Origin: Maribacter ulvicola
GTDB taxonomy: Bacteria > Bacteroidota > Bacteroidia > Flavobacteriales > Flavobacteriaceae
Length of the DNA: 64,000 nt
Direction of reading: 5' to 3'
NCBI RefSeq assembly: GCF_900155985.1
Contig: NZ_FTMA01000001.1
Coordinates: 372,001-436,000 of the forward strand
Below are positions 27,700 to 35,821 of the stretch, one piece after another. Below the pieces are notes generated by a model that was given only the letters and a program-made list of their open reading frames with translations, was not told the DNA's origin and did no database searches. The stretch's first letter is position 1; each line of letters starts with the position of its first letter. Both the position numbers and the translations under genes were made by a program.

Positions 27700-28770
27700 T
27701 TACTTCTTTTTAGACAAATCTGAAAGCGGATTAAAATCTGATATTAACTTGATCAACGCCTTCTCTGCAATGGTTTGATATTCTGATGCAGCTTCCATAT
27801 TGTTGAAAACAGCTCCTAATTCATTGTTCTCATATTTATTGACCAGATAAGGATGAACATAATATTTCTTACATACATTTCTAGTATTCCCTAAAGCTTT
27901 TGCGGTAGCATCAAAAGCTTTTAAGGTATTCTTTTTGATCTGGCGTTCATCTGTAGTACGCTTGTTTTGTAGTAACGATTCAAAAAAAATAATGGTTCCT
28001 GACCACGTCCTAAAATCTTTGGCCGTAAATAAATCTCCGCTAATTTCCTGTAAATATTCATTTACCATACCACTATCAATACTAGTTTTTACACCTTCTT
28101 CATCAAAAAACTGAAAAAGATCCCAACCAGGTATTTCCTCACATTGTAATACCAACCTACGTAATCTGCGATTGTTTAGGGTAATACTATGCTTTTTTCC
28201 TTTTTTACCTGTGAATTCAAATTTCAACCTATTCTTACTCATTTTTAAATGGCGTGTTCTAAGGGTAGACAATCCGTATGTTTTATTTCTCTTGGCATAC
28301 TGTTGGTTACCGATACGAATATGGGTTTCTTCCATCAACCTTACAATTAGGGCAAGCACTTTATCTTTGGGCCATCCTTGAAGTTGTAAGTCTTCATCCA
28401 CCTTTTTTCTAATGAGTGGTAATGCTTTCCCAAAATCATGCATTCTTAAAAACTTTGTGCGGTTTCTTATTCGCAACCATAAATCATGATATCGATATTG
28501 TAACCTTTGTTTAATATCAAAACCCACTGCTTGCAAATGTGCATTTGCAATTGAAGCAATTTTAACTTCTTGCCAAGCGGGCGGTATTACCAGTTTTTCA
28601 ATTCTAGATAGTTCAGATTTTTTATTGAAGGGTTTATTTTTTAATACATATTCAAAATGATCTTTCTTCTTGATCCTAAGTATTGAAAGTGCCTCTTTAT
28701 TCACATATTTTAAATGCATATGTTCAGCAATATCACTAGGTTCACCCGCCAATAACTCTGAATAGTTCAT
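27700..28770 (-). CDS. DNA topoisomerase IB (poxvirus type)
   Basis: Type IB topoisomerase, 356 residues, which relaxes supercoils by a 3'-phosphotyrosine link. Catalytic residues by eye: Arg152 (HIRIGN), Lys190 (FTGKKG), Arg254 (DFRTWSG) and Tyr304 (VCKKYYVHP), with the preceding GNTRNVC motif. It has the small N-terminal domain of the bacterial poxvirus-like group. Such enzymes are accessory, found in many Bacteroidota. Isolated transcription unit; the downstream side has no clear hairpin. Confidence 0.93.
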   Translation of the reverse strand: MNYSELLAGEPSDIAEHMHLKYVNKEALSILRIKKKDHFEYVLKNKPFNKKSELSRIEKLVIPPAWQEVKIASIANAHLQAVGFDIKQRLQYRYHDLWLRIRNRTKFLRMHDFGKALPLIRKKVDEDLQLQGWPKDKVLALIVRLMEETHIRIGNQQYAKRNKTYGLSTLRTRHLKMSKNRLKFEFTGKKGKKHSITLNNRRLRRLVLQCEEIPGWDLFQFFDEEGVKTSIDSGMVNEYLQEISGDLFTAKDFRTWSGTIIFFESLLQNKRTTDERQIKKNTLKAFDATAKALGNTRNVCKKYYVHPYLVNKYENNELGAVFNNMEAASEYQTIAEKALIKLISDFNPLSDLSKKK

Positions 28771-28999
28771 GATAAATCATTTTAAAAAATTGATATTTTG
28801 TTTATAGTTTTGAAATATATGTGAAACAAAATTAATGTATCATTCTACTATAACCGTATTTTATTGCACCCTTTAATAACTCAAAACACATAATTCTTAA
28901 GCTATAAATATTTCTTGATTGCGGTAGTATTCTGCTGTAACGGAGTCTTTTTAGTTTTAAAACTTCAATACCTTGGCACTTCACATATTATAACTACTT

Positions 29000-29605
29000 A
29001 TGAAAGGATCTCCCATGTTAATTTGTATACCAGATATAAGTGGCTTTACCGAGTTTATGAGTGAAACTGATTTTGAATTGAGTTCAAAAATTATACCTGC
29101 ACTTTTAAACCAAATTATCTACACCAATAAAATAGGACTTAAAGTTTCTGAAATTGAGGGTGATGCCGTTCTCTTTTTTAAGACCGGTGAAATGCCAAGC
29201 CTAAAGCAGCTTATTGAACAATGTAGAATATTTTATACAGAATTCTATAAAGAGCTTGATGCGCTTAGAGAAAAACACAAGCACAACAAAGATGCTGCGG
29301 CAATACCTGAAATACTTGGTTTAAAAATTATTCTTCATTATGGAAAAGAAATAGCGTTGACAAAGGTTGGTAATAGCATAAAACTATTTGGTGAAGATCT
29401 TATAATTGCTCACAAACTTTTAAAGAATAAAATTAGAATGAGCGAATACTTGCTCTTTACCGAAGGTTTAACGAACTATTACAAAGAGAATAATTTAGAT
29501 GAACAATTTGACTGGGGTTCTCTAAAACAAAACTCTACCGAATATGACCATGTAGGTGTAATTAACTACTCATACATTAATCTAAAACCTCTTGTAAATG
29601 AATAA
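29000..29605 (+). CDS. DUF2652 nucleotide-cyclase-fold protein
   Basis: 201 residues. The N-terminus PDISGFTEFM (Asp12) and EIEGDAVLFF (Asp55) are the metal-binding pair of class III nucleotidyl cyclases; further on GEDLIIAHKLLKN occupies the place of the usual G..VN.A.RL block, but with Ile and Lys where Asn and Arg would be needed, so cyclase activity is doubtful. Such single-domain proteins are common in Bacteroidota with unknown function. It lies just upstream of dps on the same strand (about 110 bp). A link to the HD-PycTM gene 5 kb away is speculative. Confidence 0.75.
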   Translation: MKGSPMLICIPDISGFTEFMSETDFELSSKIIPALLNQIIYTNKIGLKVSEIEGDAVLFFKTGEMPSLKQLIEQCRIFYTEFYKELDALREKHKHNKDAAAIPEILGLKIILHYGKEIALTKVGNSIKLFGEDLIIAHKLLKNKIRMSEYLLFTEGLTNYYKENNLDEQFDWGSLKQNSTEYDHVGVINYSYINLKPLVNE

Positions 29606-29712
29606 ATCAACGCCAACGTTAAATACCGTTAAAGTGTTCATCTATAAGTCTTCTGAGTTAAGGATATCAACCCAATAATATTACATTCGTACTATAAACA
29701 ATAATAAAATTT

Positions 29713-30180
29713 ATGAGCTATTTAGATATAAAATCGAAAGATATAAAGCCAATTGTAGACGAATTAAATACCCTATTGGCAGATTATAATTTATACTATC
29801 AAAACCTTAGAGGATATCACTGGAACGTGTCTGGGAAAAACTTCTTTGATCTTCATATAAAGTTCGAAGAACTGTATACAGATGCAAGAATTAAAATTGA
29901 TGAAATCGCTGAACGTATCTTAACTTTAAGACATAACCCAACTAGCGAATTTTCTAAATATTTTGAAGCCTCTTCAATAAAAGAAACACCTTCTCTTATT
30001 TCTGATACTGAAATGGTAAAACATATTTTAGACCAACACCAAACCTTGTTGAAACAAATGAGCAAGGTGGTAAAAATAGCCGAAAATGGTGGTGATGAAG
30101 GTACTATTGATATGATCGGTGGGTATATTGGTGAAATTGAAAAAGTAAGTTGGATGCTAGATGCCTGGACAAAAGAATAA
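29713..30180 (+). CDS. dps: Dps-family ferritin-like protein
   Basis: Dodecameric iron-storage protein that oxidises Fe(II) with peroxide, protecting DNA under oxidative and stationary stress. All ferroxidase residues are present at the right spacing: His36 (GYHWNVSG), His48, Glu52, Asp63 and Glu67 (in the ARIKIDEIAERI stretch). Length (155) is standard; the N-terminus is short and not strongly basic, so direct DNA binding is uncertain. Followed by a strong terminator. Confidence 0.95.
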   Translation: MSYLDIKSKDIKPIVDELNTLLADYNLYYQNLRGYHWNVSGKNFFDLHIKFEELYTDARIKIDEIAERILTLRHNPTSEFSKYFEASSIKETPSLISDTEMVKHILDQHQTLLKQMSKVVKIAENGGDEGTIDMIGGYIGEIEKVSWMLDAWTKE

Positions 30181-30200
30181 CAGCACTATAATTTTAACAT

Positions 30201-30231
30201 AAAAAAAGCACCTTTTTAAGGTGCTTTTTTT
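30201..30231 (+). terminator. Rho-independent terminator after dps
   Basis: AAAAAAGCACCTT pairs with AAGGTGCTTTTTTT around a short TTT loop, ending in a T-run. Confidence 0.85.
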
Positions 30232-30363
30232 ATGTACTAACATCGCTACAACCATACTAAAATTGCTAGTGCTGAATAATCAAGCTTAAAATGCTCCAGC
30301 GCTGCGTTGAGCTATTAATGATATTTTCAAATTCAATACCTTAGGGGCTTGCCCAGAGGTTAT

Positions 30364-30558
30364 TTACTTTATTACTTTACGCATTACGTATAGCATTCCA
30401 AATTTTTTGGCTGCGGAAAATGCGGTAGAGACCCAGTTATACGGACTTAAATCTTCTTGTACATCTTGTTTTAATCCTTTAAGTTCTTCTAAAGCAATTT
30501 CACGCTCTAATTTCAAGCGTTTTAAATTAAACTCTACTTCCTCAAAATTTTTGTACAT
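30364..30558 (-). CDS. small protein downstream of the YtxH/holin-like pair
   Basis: 64 residues with a predicted coiled coil (FNLKRLKLEREIALEELKGLKQ) and a C-terminal amphipathic or weak membrane helix (TAFSAAKKFGMLYVMRKVIK). It follows the holin-like gene by 6 bp and ends the three-gene unit ytxH-holin-this. No family known to me; the tight operon suggests a membrane-associated partner. Confidence 0.65.
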   Translation of the reverse strand: MYKNFEEVEFNLKRLKLEREIALEELKGLKQDVQEDLSPYNWVSTAFSAAKKFGMLYVMRKVIK

Positions 30559-30564
30559 AATTAT

Positions 30565-30912
30565 TTAATTAAAGAATTTATCCGATAATTTCCTTACCAA
30601 CATGCTGTCTATTTTACTTCTTAACACATAAGCCACGATCAAAAACACTACAAATAAGGCTCCTGCAATTAAACAAGCGCCTACCAAACTATTAATGACA
30701 TTTGCCAAGAAAACAACACCGGCAACAGTAATAAACATTAGTGCCAAAAAAGCAAGACCACCCATAACTGCCATTTTTAGCAGCATACCAGTGGTCATTG
30801 TTAATTGTTGAAACACTTTTAGCCTGTAGTATTCTTGGGTTTTCTTATAGTAAACCTCTGCTACATCAATTGCCTTGTTAGACGTTTCGTTAAGTGAATC
30901 AATAACTCCCAT
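30565..30912 (-). CDS. phage-holin-like / DUF1469-type membrane protein
   Basis: 115 residues with two adjacent long membrane segments (about 45-69 and 72-95) between helical soluble ends: MGVIDSLNETSNKAIDVAEVYYKK and SKIDSMLVRKLSDKFF. This matches the Holin-X/DUF1469 family, which despite the name is chromosomal and linked with envelope stress. It abuts the ytxH-like gene (starts coincide within 1 bp), so co-translated. Not a phage lysis gene: no endolysin or phage genes nearby. Confidence 0.75.
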   Translation of the reverse strand: MGVIDSLNETSNKAIDVAEVYYKKTQEYYRLKVFQQLTMTTGMLLKMAVMGGLAFLALMFITVAGVVFLANVINSLVGACLIAGALFVVFLIVAYVLRSKIDSMLVRKLSDKFFN

Positions 30913-31245
30913 TTATACTGTTTTCTGCAGTTTCTTATTTTTCGTTTTCAACTCTGCCAATTTCTTCTCTAAAGTAGAAATTACATCTTCTGTCTTATAA
31001 CTTATATCAGACACCAAAGATTCCACTCTCGTATCTAACGTATCTTTTTCATCATACATTTTAGATGCTACCCTATTCTTTAGGTCTATAGCGCTATCTG
31101 TAAAATTGTCTCTTGTTGCCGCAGCCTGATCAGCAATTAATTTTCTTGTATTCTCACCTTTATCCGGTGCATAAAGAATACCCAAAGCTGCACCAATGGC
31201 AGACCCTGCGATAATTGCTAATAATGTATTTCCACTATTGTTCAT
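30913..31245 (-). CDS. YtxH domain-containing protein
   Basis: 110 residues: N-terminal membrane/glycine zipper segment NTLLAIIAGSAIGAALGILYAPDKGENTRK (YtxH/GvpP-like, with LYAPDKGE typical), then a long helical tail rich in D/T/K. B. subtilis ytxH is induced by general stress, and Flavobacteria usually carry it in this same holin-containing unit. Function unknown; probably a membrane-bound stress protein. First gene of the operon. Confidence 0.85.
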   Translation of the reverse strand: MNNSGNTLLAIIAGSAIGAALGILYAPDKGENTRKLIADQAAATRDNFTDSAIDLKNRVASKMYDEKDTLDTRVESLVSDISYKTEDVISTLEKKLAELKTKNKKLQKTV

Positions 31246-31435
31246 GTTTTATATTTTAGATTAAACGTTTCTTGTACATGATAATTACCTTATCGTGTTC
31301 TACAAATGTCTTTATAAACAATACAATTACTTAACTCTAAACCTTTTAATATTGACGTAAACACTAGGTTAAAAGGATCAAGAATTATTGGAAACGAATT
31401 AACAGAATTTTCATCTTACCGCTAAATTTGTACTT

Positions 31436-32797
31436 ATGAAAGAATATCAGACGAAGAACCCATATACTACTGAAGTTGTCGATACCTATACGGAGGACAG
31501 TTCAGTAGAAATCGAATCTAAATTGAAAAAAGCCTTGGCTATAGAATCCTCTTGGGCACGTATGGAAATTGAAGATCGATGCGAATTATTGACCAATGTA
31601 GCAGAACTTCTTATAGAACGAAAAGAGGAATATGCAGCACTTATGACGCAAGAAATGGGTAAACCTTATGCTCAAGGTATTTCTGAAATTGAAAAATGTG
31701 CTTGGGCCTGTGATTTTTATGCTTTGAATGCCGACGATTTATTGGCTGATGAGATTATTGATACCGATGCCGATGAAAGTTTTATAAGTCACGATCCCTT
31801 AGGATGCATTCTTGCCGTTATGCCTTGGAACTATCCGTTTTGGCAGGTAATTCGTTTTGCCGCACCAACGTTAACCGCAGGAAATACAGCACTTTTAAAA
31901 CATGCACAAAATGTTACCGGATGCTCTTTAGCAATAGAACAGTTGTTTTTAGATGCAGGATATCCTGAAGGATGTTTTCAAAGTTTAAAAGCTGGTCATG
32001 AAGAAATAGAGAAACTTATTGCCAATGACGGTATAAAGGCAGTTACCTTGACCGGAAGCGAAAAAGCCGGTAAATCTATTGCAGGTACTGCAGGTAAACA
32101 CTTAAAAAAATCTGTTCTTGAACTTGGCGGCAACAATGCCTGTATTGTTTGGGAAGATGCAGATTTAGATCAGCATATAAACACCATGGTTACGGCACGT
32201 ATGCAGAATACCGGTCAAAGTTGTATTGCCGCTAAACGCTTTATAGTTTGTGAAGATATTTATGATGCTTTTTTAGAAAAATTTACGGCAAAAGTAAAGT
32301 CTCTAAAAAGTGGCGACCCTAGGAACGAAGAAACCTTTATAGGTGTTATGGCTCGTGAAGATTTAGCGGAAGAATTGCAAAAACAAGTGAACGAATCTAT
32401 AAAAAAAGGTGCTAAAGTTATTTTGGGCAACATGCGAAACGGAGCCTATTATTCACCTACCATACTTACCGATGTCACCATAGATATGCCTGTATTTATA
32501 GAGGAAACCTTTGGACCCGTTGCTGCAATTACCAAAGCAAAAAACAGGGAAGAAGCTATTGCTTTAGCCGCAAATTCTAGATTAGGGTTGGGCAGCATGC
32601 TTTTCACTGAAGATATTGATGCCGCAATGAACATAATATCTAACATACCTGATGGTGCCTTTTTTATAAACGACATGGTAAAATCTGATCCCAGACTGCC
32701 ATTTGGTGGTACAAAAGCATCTGGCTATGGTAGAGAATTATCTAGAGAGGGAATCTTAGAATTTGTGAACAAAAAAACAGTATACATTAAAAAATAA
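31436..32797 (+). CDS. NAD(P)-dependent aldehyde dehydrogenase (succinate-semialdehyde type)
   Basis: 453 residues, oxidises an aldehyde to the acid; the close relatives are annotated succinate-semialdehyde dehydrogenase. Visible are the cofactor loop MPWNYPFWQVIRFAAP, LTGSEKAGKSIAGTAGKHLKK, the general base in LELGGNN and the catalytic Cys in NTGQSCIAAKRF, with EETFGPVAAI and PFGGTKASGYGRELS at the end. Nothing near (no GABA aminotransferase) fixes the substrate. TAAATTTG at 31423 is only 5 bp from the ATG, too close to serve as its promoter. Confidence 0.92.
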   Translation: MKEYQTKNPYTTEVVDTYTEDSSVEIESKLKKALAIESSWARMEIEDRCELLTNVAELLIERKEEYAALMTQEMGKPYAQGISEIEKCAWACDFYALNADDLLADEIIDTDADESFISHDPLGCILAVMPWNYPFWQVIRFAAPTLTAGNTALLKHAQNVTGCSLAIEQLFLDAGYPEGCFQSLKAGHEEIEKLIANDGIKAVTLTGSEKAGKSIAGTAGKHLKKSVLELGGNNACIVWEDADLDQHINTMVTARMQNTGQSCIAAKRFIVCEDIYDAFLEKFTAKVKSLKSGDPRNEETFIGVMAREDLAEELQKQVNESIKKGAKVILGNMRNGAYYSPTILTDVTIDMPVFIEETFGPVAAITKAKNREEAIALAANSRLGLGSMLFTEDIDAAMNIISNIPDGAFFINDMVKSDPRLPFGGTKASGYGRELSREGILEFVNKKTVYIKK

Positions 32798-32801
32798 AAT
32801 A

Positions 32802-32963
32802 ATGACAGACGAAACAAAATTTGTAAAAGAACCGGAAGAAGAAACACGGGAGTACATACTTCAGAAAAATAAGAAAACAAAATTAGGGGTAACTATACTT
32901 ATTGCCTTTCTTGTTCTTCTTGTTGTTGGTCTCATTGTTTCAAATGTATTTTTCACGAACTAA
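32802..32963 (+). CDS. 53-residue single-pass membrane protein
   Basis: Starts 4 bp after the dehydrogenase stop: M-T-D-E-T-K-F-V-K-E... with an acidic/basic cytoplasmic head and one C-terminal membrane helix (VTILIAFLVLLVVGLIVSNVFF), then F-T-N and stop. The regular codon pattern, tight position and a terminator directly after support it. No family known; perhaps a tail-anchored partner of the dehydrogenase operon. Confidence 0.65.
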   Translation: MTDETKFVKEPEEETREYILQKNKKTKLGVTILIAFLVLLVVGLIVSNVFFTN

Positions 32964-32984
32964 AGAACACTAGTCAAAAAACAA

Positions 32985-33017
32985 AGGGTGAGAATTATTT
33001 ATTCTCACCTTTTTTTG
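32985..33017 (+). terminator. Rho-independent terminator after the 53-residue gene
   Basis: AAGGGTGAGAAT pairs with ATTCTCACCTTT, with a TTTTT tail. Between it and the ParD gene lie about 240 bp of AT-rich DNA holding no clear gene. Confidence 0.75.
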
Positions 33018-33259
33018 GTCGTACCAACTCGTAACCTATTTGCTCAGAAAAGGGCTACAGATTATTTGCATTCTTATTATGATTCTACCTTTATAGTTCA
33101 ATCAGAATTTGAAGATTGGGAGATAGAATTACATTAAATAATTTAGAGTTCAAGTTAAGCCACTAGAATGTAATTAGTTAAAATTGATAAAAGAATTAAT
33201 TCGCAAAACATATCTTATTTTTTAAGGATTGTGGACTACATGAAAAATTATTCTTAAAT

Positions 33260-33286
33260 TGAACCATTATTAATAATATTGGTTCA
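33260..33286 (+). promoter_or_regulatory. dyad operator abutting the ParD start
   Basis: TGAACCA (33260-33266) and TGGTTCA (33280-33286) form an exact inverted repeat around an AT-rich, itself near-palindromic centre (TTATTAATAATAT). It ends 2 bp before the ParD ATG at 33289. Antitoxins of this type usually repress their own operon by binding such dyads. Role inferred. Confidence 0.55.
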
Positions 33287-33288
33287 CC

Positions 33289-33540
33289 ATGGCTGTAATT
33301 AGAAAATCCATCACATTTACTCAACAACAAGATGCTTATGTTAAAAGCCTAATCGAACAAGGTTTCTATACCAACGATAGCGAATATGTAAGAGACATAA
33401 TTAGAAAAGATCAGGAGCGAAGAAAACGGATTGTAGATTTAAACGAAGCTCTTATCGAAGGCATGGAAAGCGGTCCTTCTGATGCTACTGTAGACAGTAT
33501 TTGGGAAGAAGCTATAAATGAATATAATGCCGGAGAGTAG
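33289..33540 (+). CDS. ParD-family antitoxin
   Basis: 83 residues. N-terminal ribbon-helix-helix DNA-binding part (ITFTQQQDAYVKSLIEQGFY, TNDSEYVRDIIRKDQERR) and a C-terminal disordered, acidic part that would wrap the toxin. Such antitoxins bind their own operator and neutralise the co-transcribed ParE. Overlaps the toxin gene by 23 bp, standard for the type. The 27-bp dyad upstream fits autoregulation. Confidence 0.9.
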   Translation: MAVIRKSITFTQQQDAYVKSLIEQGFYTNDSEYVRDIIRKDQERRKRIVDLNEALIEGMESGPSDATVDSIWEEAINEYNAGE

Positions 33541-33829
33541 CTACATACTAAGTGTTAAGGCAAAGAGTGATATTAAGTCCATTGCCAAATACACTATAAA
33601 GGAGTTCGGTACAAGTCAATCTTTAAAATATGCGAAAGGTTTAAAGGATATTTTGGGAGAACTCTCCAACAACCCAGATATGGGTAGAAGATATGTTGCT
33701 GTTAAGGACCAAATGCTTTTAAGGTATCGGTACAAATCTCACGTAGTTTTTTATTACATAGATGCTAAGTTTATCTTCATAGTTAGAGTTCTAGGCGGTA
33801 AGATGGACTTTTCTAAACACCTGAAGTAA
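33518..33829 (+). CDS. ParE-family toxin
   Basis: RelE/ParE-fold toxin; ParE members block DNA gyrase. 103 residues with the family pattern YILSVKAKSDIKSIAKYT, LSNNPDMGRRYV, LLRYRYKSHVVFYYI and FIVRVLGGKMDFSKHL. An ATG at 33527 (third codon on) is an alternative start and would still overlap ParD. Together with ParD a complete type II toxin-antitoxin pair, intact by frame. Target gyrase versus another is not determinable. Confidence 0.9.
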   Translation: MNIMPESSYILSVKAKSDIKSIAKYTIKEFGTSQSLKYAKGLKDILGELSNNPDMGRRYVAVKDQMLLRYRYKSHVVFYYIDAKFIFIVRVLGGKMDFSKHLK

Positions 33830-33842
33830 AGTTAAATAAAGG

Positions 33843-34253
33843 ATGAAAAAAATATTGATAGTTGCTTTAAGCGCTTTTCTTTTTATTGCCTGTGAAGAGG
33901 ACAATGAAAGCCCTTTGGAGGTTGACACAGATATTATCGGATGGTGGCTGTTAAATTCAATAATAATTGATGATGTTAAACAAGAACTTAATAGATGTCA
34001 AGCGGATACCTCTTTACTATTAGATGCTGACGAACGGGTAATAAATAACATCGATAATTTTAATCCGCAAATTGGTTGTTTTCCAAATGATGGTGGGAAT
34101 GGTTGGTATACAGTTAGTGGTAACGAAGTTACTTTTAACTACGATGAAGGCAACGTATTTAATGAAAGTGTAACTTATACATTTGAATTAAAGGATGATA
34201 CGTTGTATTTAGATATATCGAATAATGAAATCTATATTTATCAGAGGAAATAG
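33843..34253 (+). CDS. lipocalin-like lipoprotein
   Basis: 136 residues: lipoprotein signal with lipobox FIACE (Cys17), then a small beta-barrel-like part starting IIGWWLLNSI, with TVSGNEVTFNYDEG and YTFELKDDTLYLDIS typical of lipocalin-like Bacteroidota lipoproteins. It follows the toxin gene by 13 bp, so it may be a by-product of that promoter or belong to the accessory patch. Function unknown. Confidence 0.7.
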   Translation: MKKILIVALSAFLFIACEEDNESPLEVDTDIIGWWLLNSIIIDDVKQELNRCQADTSLLLDADERVINNIDNFNPQIGCFPNDGGNGWYTVSGNEVTFNYDEGNVFNESVTYTFELKDDTLYLDISNNEIYIYQRK

Positions 34254-34283
34254 ATAAAAAAGATAAAGTCTAATTAAAGGACG

Positions 34284-34448
34284 ATGTTAAAAAGAATTTT
34301 ATTGATAGCTATTTTTGGAGTGATATTCTTAGGTTGCGAAACCGATTCGCTACCTTGTGAAGATAGGTATATAGAAGTACCGGGTCAAAACGGACCTGTT
34401 TGCGTATCTGAAGGAGAAGTAAGAGCTATTTACATATTAACACCTTAA
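34284..34448 (+). CDS. 54-residue lipoprotein
   Basis: Small gene: M-L-K-R-I-L-L-I-A-I-F-G-V-I-F-L-G-C signal with lipobox, then a 36-residue mature part with two more Cys (LPCED, PVCVS) and a stop at 34446. It lies between the lipocalin-like gene and HD-PycTM, same strand, with gaps of 30 and 16 bp. No family recognised; the Cys pair suggests a disulfide. Confidence 0.55.
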   Translation: MLKRILLIAIFGVIFLGCETDSLPCEDRYIEVPGQNGPVCVSEGEVRAIYILTP

Positions 34449-34464
34449 GTTCAAATAAACAATC

Positions 34465-35676
34465 ATGTCCACACTAGTTGCTACAGCCGAAGAATTTGCC
34501 ACTAATTTATTAACTGAAAGTACAGACCCTAGATTTCTATATCATAATCTTAGGCATACACAGCGTGTTGTAGATAGCACCAAAGAACTAATTGAAGGCG
34601 AAAAAATTGGCAATGAAGAGAGCAAATTACTTTTGGTTGCCGCTTGGTTTCATGACCTTGGATACACTGTTTCTTACGAGAACCATGAAGAGCATAGCTG
34701 CCAATTATCTAGAGGTTTTTTAACCAAACATAATTGTACTCCAACTTTTATTACCAATGTTTGTAACCTAATTCTAGCAACTAAAAAAGGGTACGAACCA
34801 AAAAATGAATTAGAGAAAATTATACGTGACGCAGATTCCTCCCATTTTCATGTAAAGAATTTTATGGCTACCACAGCATTGTTACGTGAAGAGGTTTCAT
34901 TAATTGGTAAACAAAGTATTACTACTGCAGATTGGCGCGAAGAAAACATTACTCTTTTGCGAACCAAGCATCGTTTTTATACCGATTACGCCATCCAAAA
35001 TTGGCAAGCCGGAAAAGATAAAAATGTAAAGAGACTCATAAAAGCAAGAAAGAAGAACAATGAGCTGATTAAAAAAGAGAGCCTAAAAGCAAAATATAAA
35101 GGAGAATTACCAGATAGGGGAATACAAACATTGTATAGGGTAACCCTACAAAACCACTTGAAACTTAGCGATATTGCCGATACCAAAGCAAACATTTTAC
35201 TTTCCGTAAATGCCATTATTATCTCTATGGCGTTGGCAAATTTGGTGCCTAAATTAGATAATCCCTCAAACGATTACCTATTTTATCCTACCTTTTTATT
35301 CATTGTTTTTAGTGTAGTATCTATGGTGATGTCTATTATAGCCACAAAGCCAAATATTAGCACCGGACAGTTTACAGAGGAAGAAGTAACCACAAAAAAG
35401 GTAAACTTATTGTTCTTTGGTAATTTTCATAAAATGAAGTTAGAGCAATACAATTGGGCTATGAACAAGCTTATTAAGGATAAAGATTACATCTACAGTT
35501 CATTAACTAAAGATCTTTATTTTCTTGGGGTAGTTCTAGAAAGGAAGTACAGAATTTTACGATGGACCTATACTGTGTTCATGATAGGCATGATCATATC
35601 TGTAATTGTATTTGGTATTGCCCTTAAATTTTATGGTCCTGAACGGGTTTTAGAACTCCCCGTAATGCAGCCCTAA
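34465..35676 (+). CDS. HD-domain protein fused to PycTM (Pycsar effector-like)
   Basis: 403 residues in two parts. Residues 1-190 form an HD phosphohydrolase: His27/His31 (YHNLRHTQRV), His63-Asp64 (WFHDLGY), Asp122 (IIRDADSSHF), so the metal ligands look present. Residues from about 220 are a PycTM/DUF5706-like domain: LQNHLKLSDIADTKANILLS, then membrane segments at about 246-262, 272-294 and 369-388. In Pycsar anti-phage systems PycTM damages the membrane when its cyclase partner makes cCMP/cUMP. Here no cyclase is next to it and the HD domain takes the sensor place. It may hydrolyse a nucleotide signal and gate the membrane domain. Defence role is unproven; HD-PycTM proteins are widespread in Flavobacteria. 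Confidence 0.82.
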   Translation: MSTLVATAEEFATNLLTESTDPRFLYHNLRHTQRVVDSTKELIEGEKIGNEESKLLLVAAWFHDLGYTVSYENHEEHSCQLSRGFLTKHNCTPTFITNVCNLILATKKGYEPKNELEKIIRDADSSHFHVKNFMATTALLREEVSLIGKQSITTADWREENITLLRTKHRFYTDYAIQNWQAGKDKNVKRLIKARKKNNELIKKESLKAKYKGELPDRGIQTLYRVTLQNHLKLSDIADTKANILLSVNAIIISMALANLVPKLDNPSNDYLFYPTFLFIVFSVVSMVMSIIATKPNISTGQFTEEEVTTKKVNLLFFGNFHKMKLEQYNWAMNKLIKDKDYIYSSLTKDLYFLGVVLERKYRILRWTYTVFMIGMIISVIVFGIALKFYGPERVLELPVMQP

Positions 35677-35695
35677 AAAAGGGTTTTAAACTATC

Positions 35696-35821
35696 TTACC
35701 AACCAAAAGTCATTAAAAAGACGCATAACAAAATGCCAATTGTTGCAATTACAATAGTGACTTTCAACGCCTTTACTAACGCTGGCTCTTTATTTTGATT
35801 ATCTACATTTACTCTGGTCAT
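35696..35821 (-). CDS. 41-residue membrane protein
   Basis: Minus-strand frame from the ATG at 35821: M-T-R-V-N-V-D-N-Q-N-K-E-P-A-L-V-K-A-L-K, then a membrane helix (VTIVIATIGILLCVFLMTFGW) and stop at 35696. It is convergent with the HD-PycTM gene, 19 bp away. Sequence is plausible as a short membrane protein; no family known, no RBS can be judged in this phylum. It could be a regulator of the neighbouring membrane protein, but this is only proximity. Confidence 0.45.
   Translation of the reverse strand: MTRVNVDNQNKEPALVKALKVTIVIATIGILLCVFLMTFGW

Noticed and set aside
30565-31245. Prophage lysis genes because of the holin-like protein
   Set aside because: The holin-X family is chromosomal and no endolysin or structural phage gene lies near.
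33001-33140. Plus-strand frame ending ...SEFEDWEIELH before ParD
   Set aside because: No start codon, runs from the terminator; could be a relic, but nothing recognisable.
29000-35676. A complete Pycsar operon (cyclase plus PycTM)
   Set aside because: The cyclase-fold gene is 5 kb away, has doubtful catalytic residues and unrelated genes lie between.
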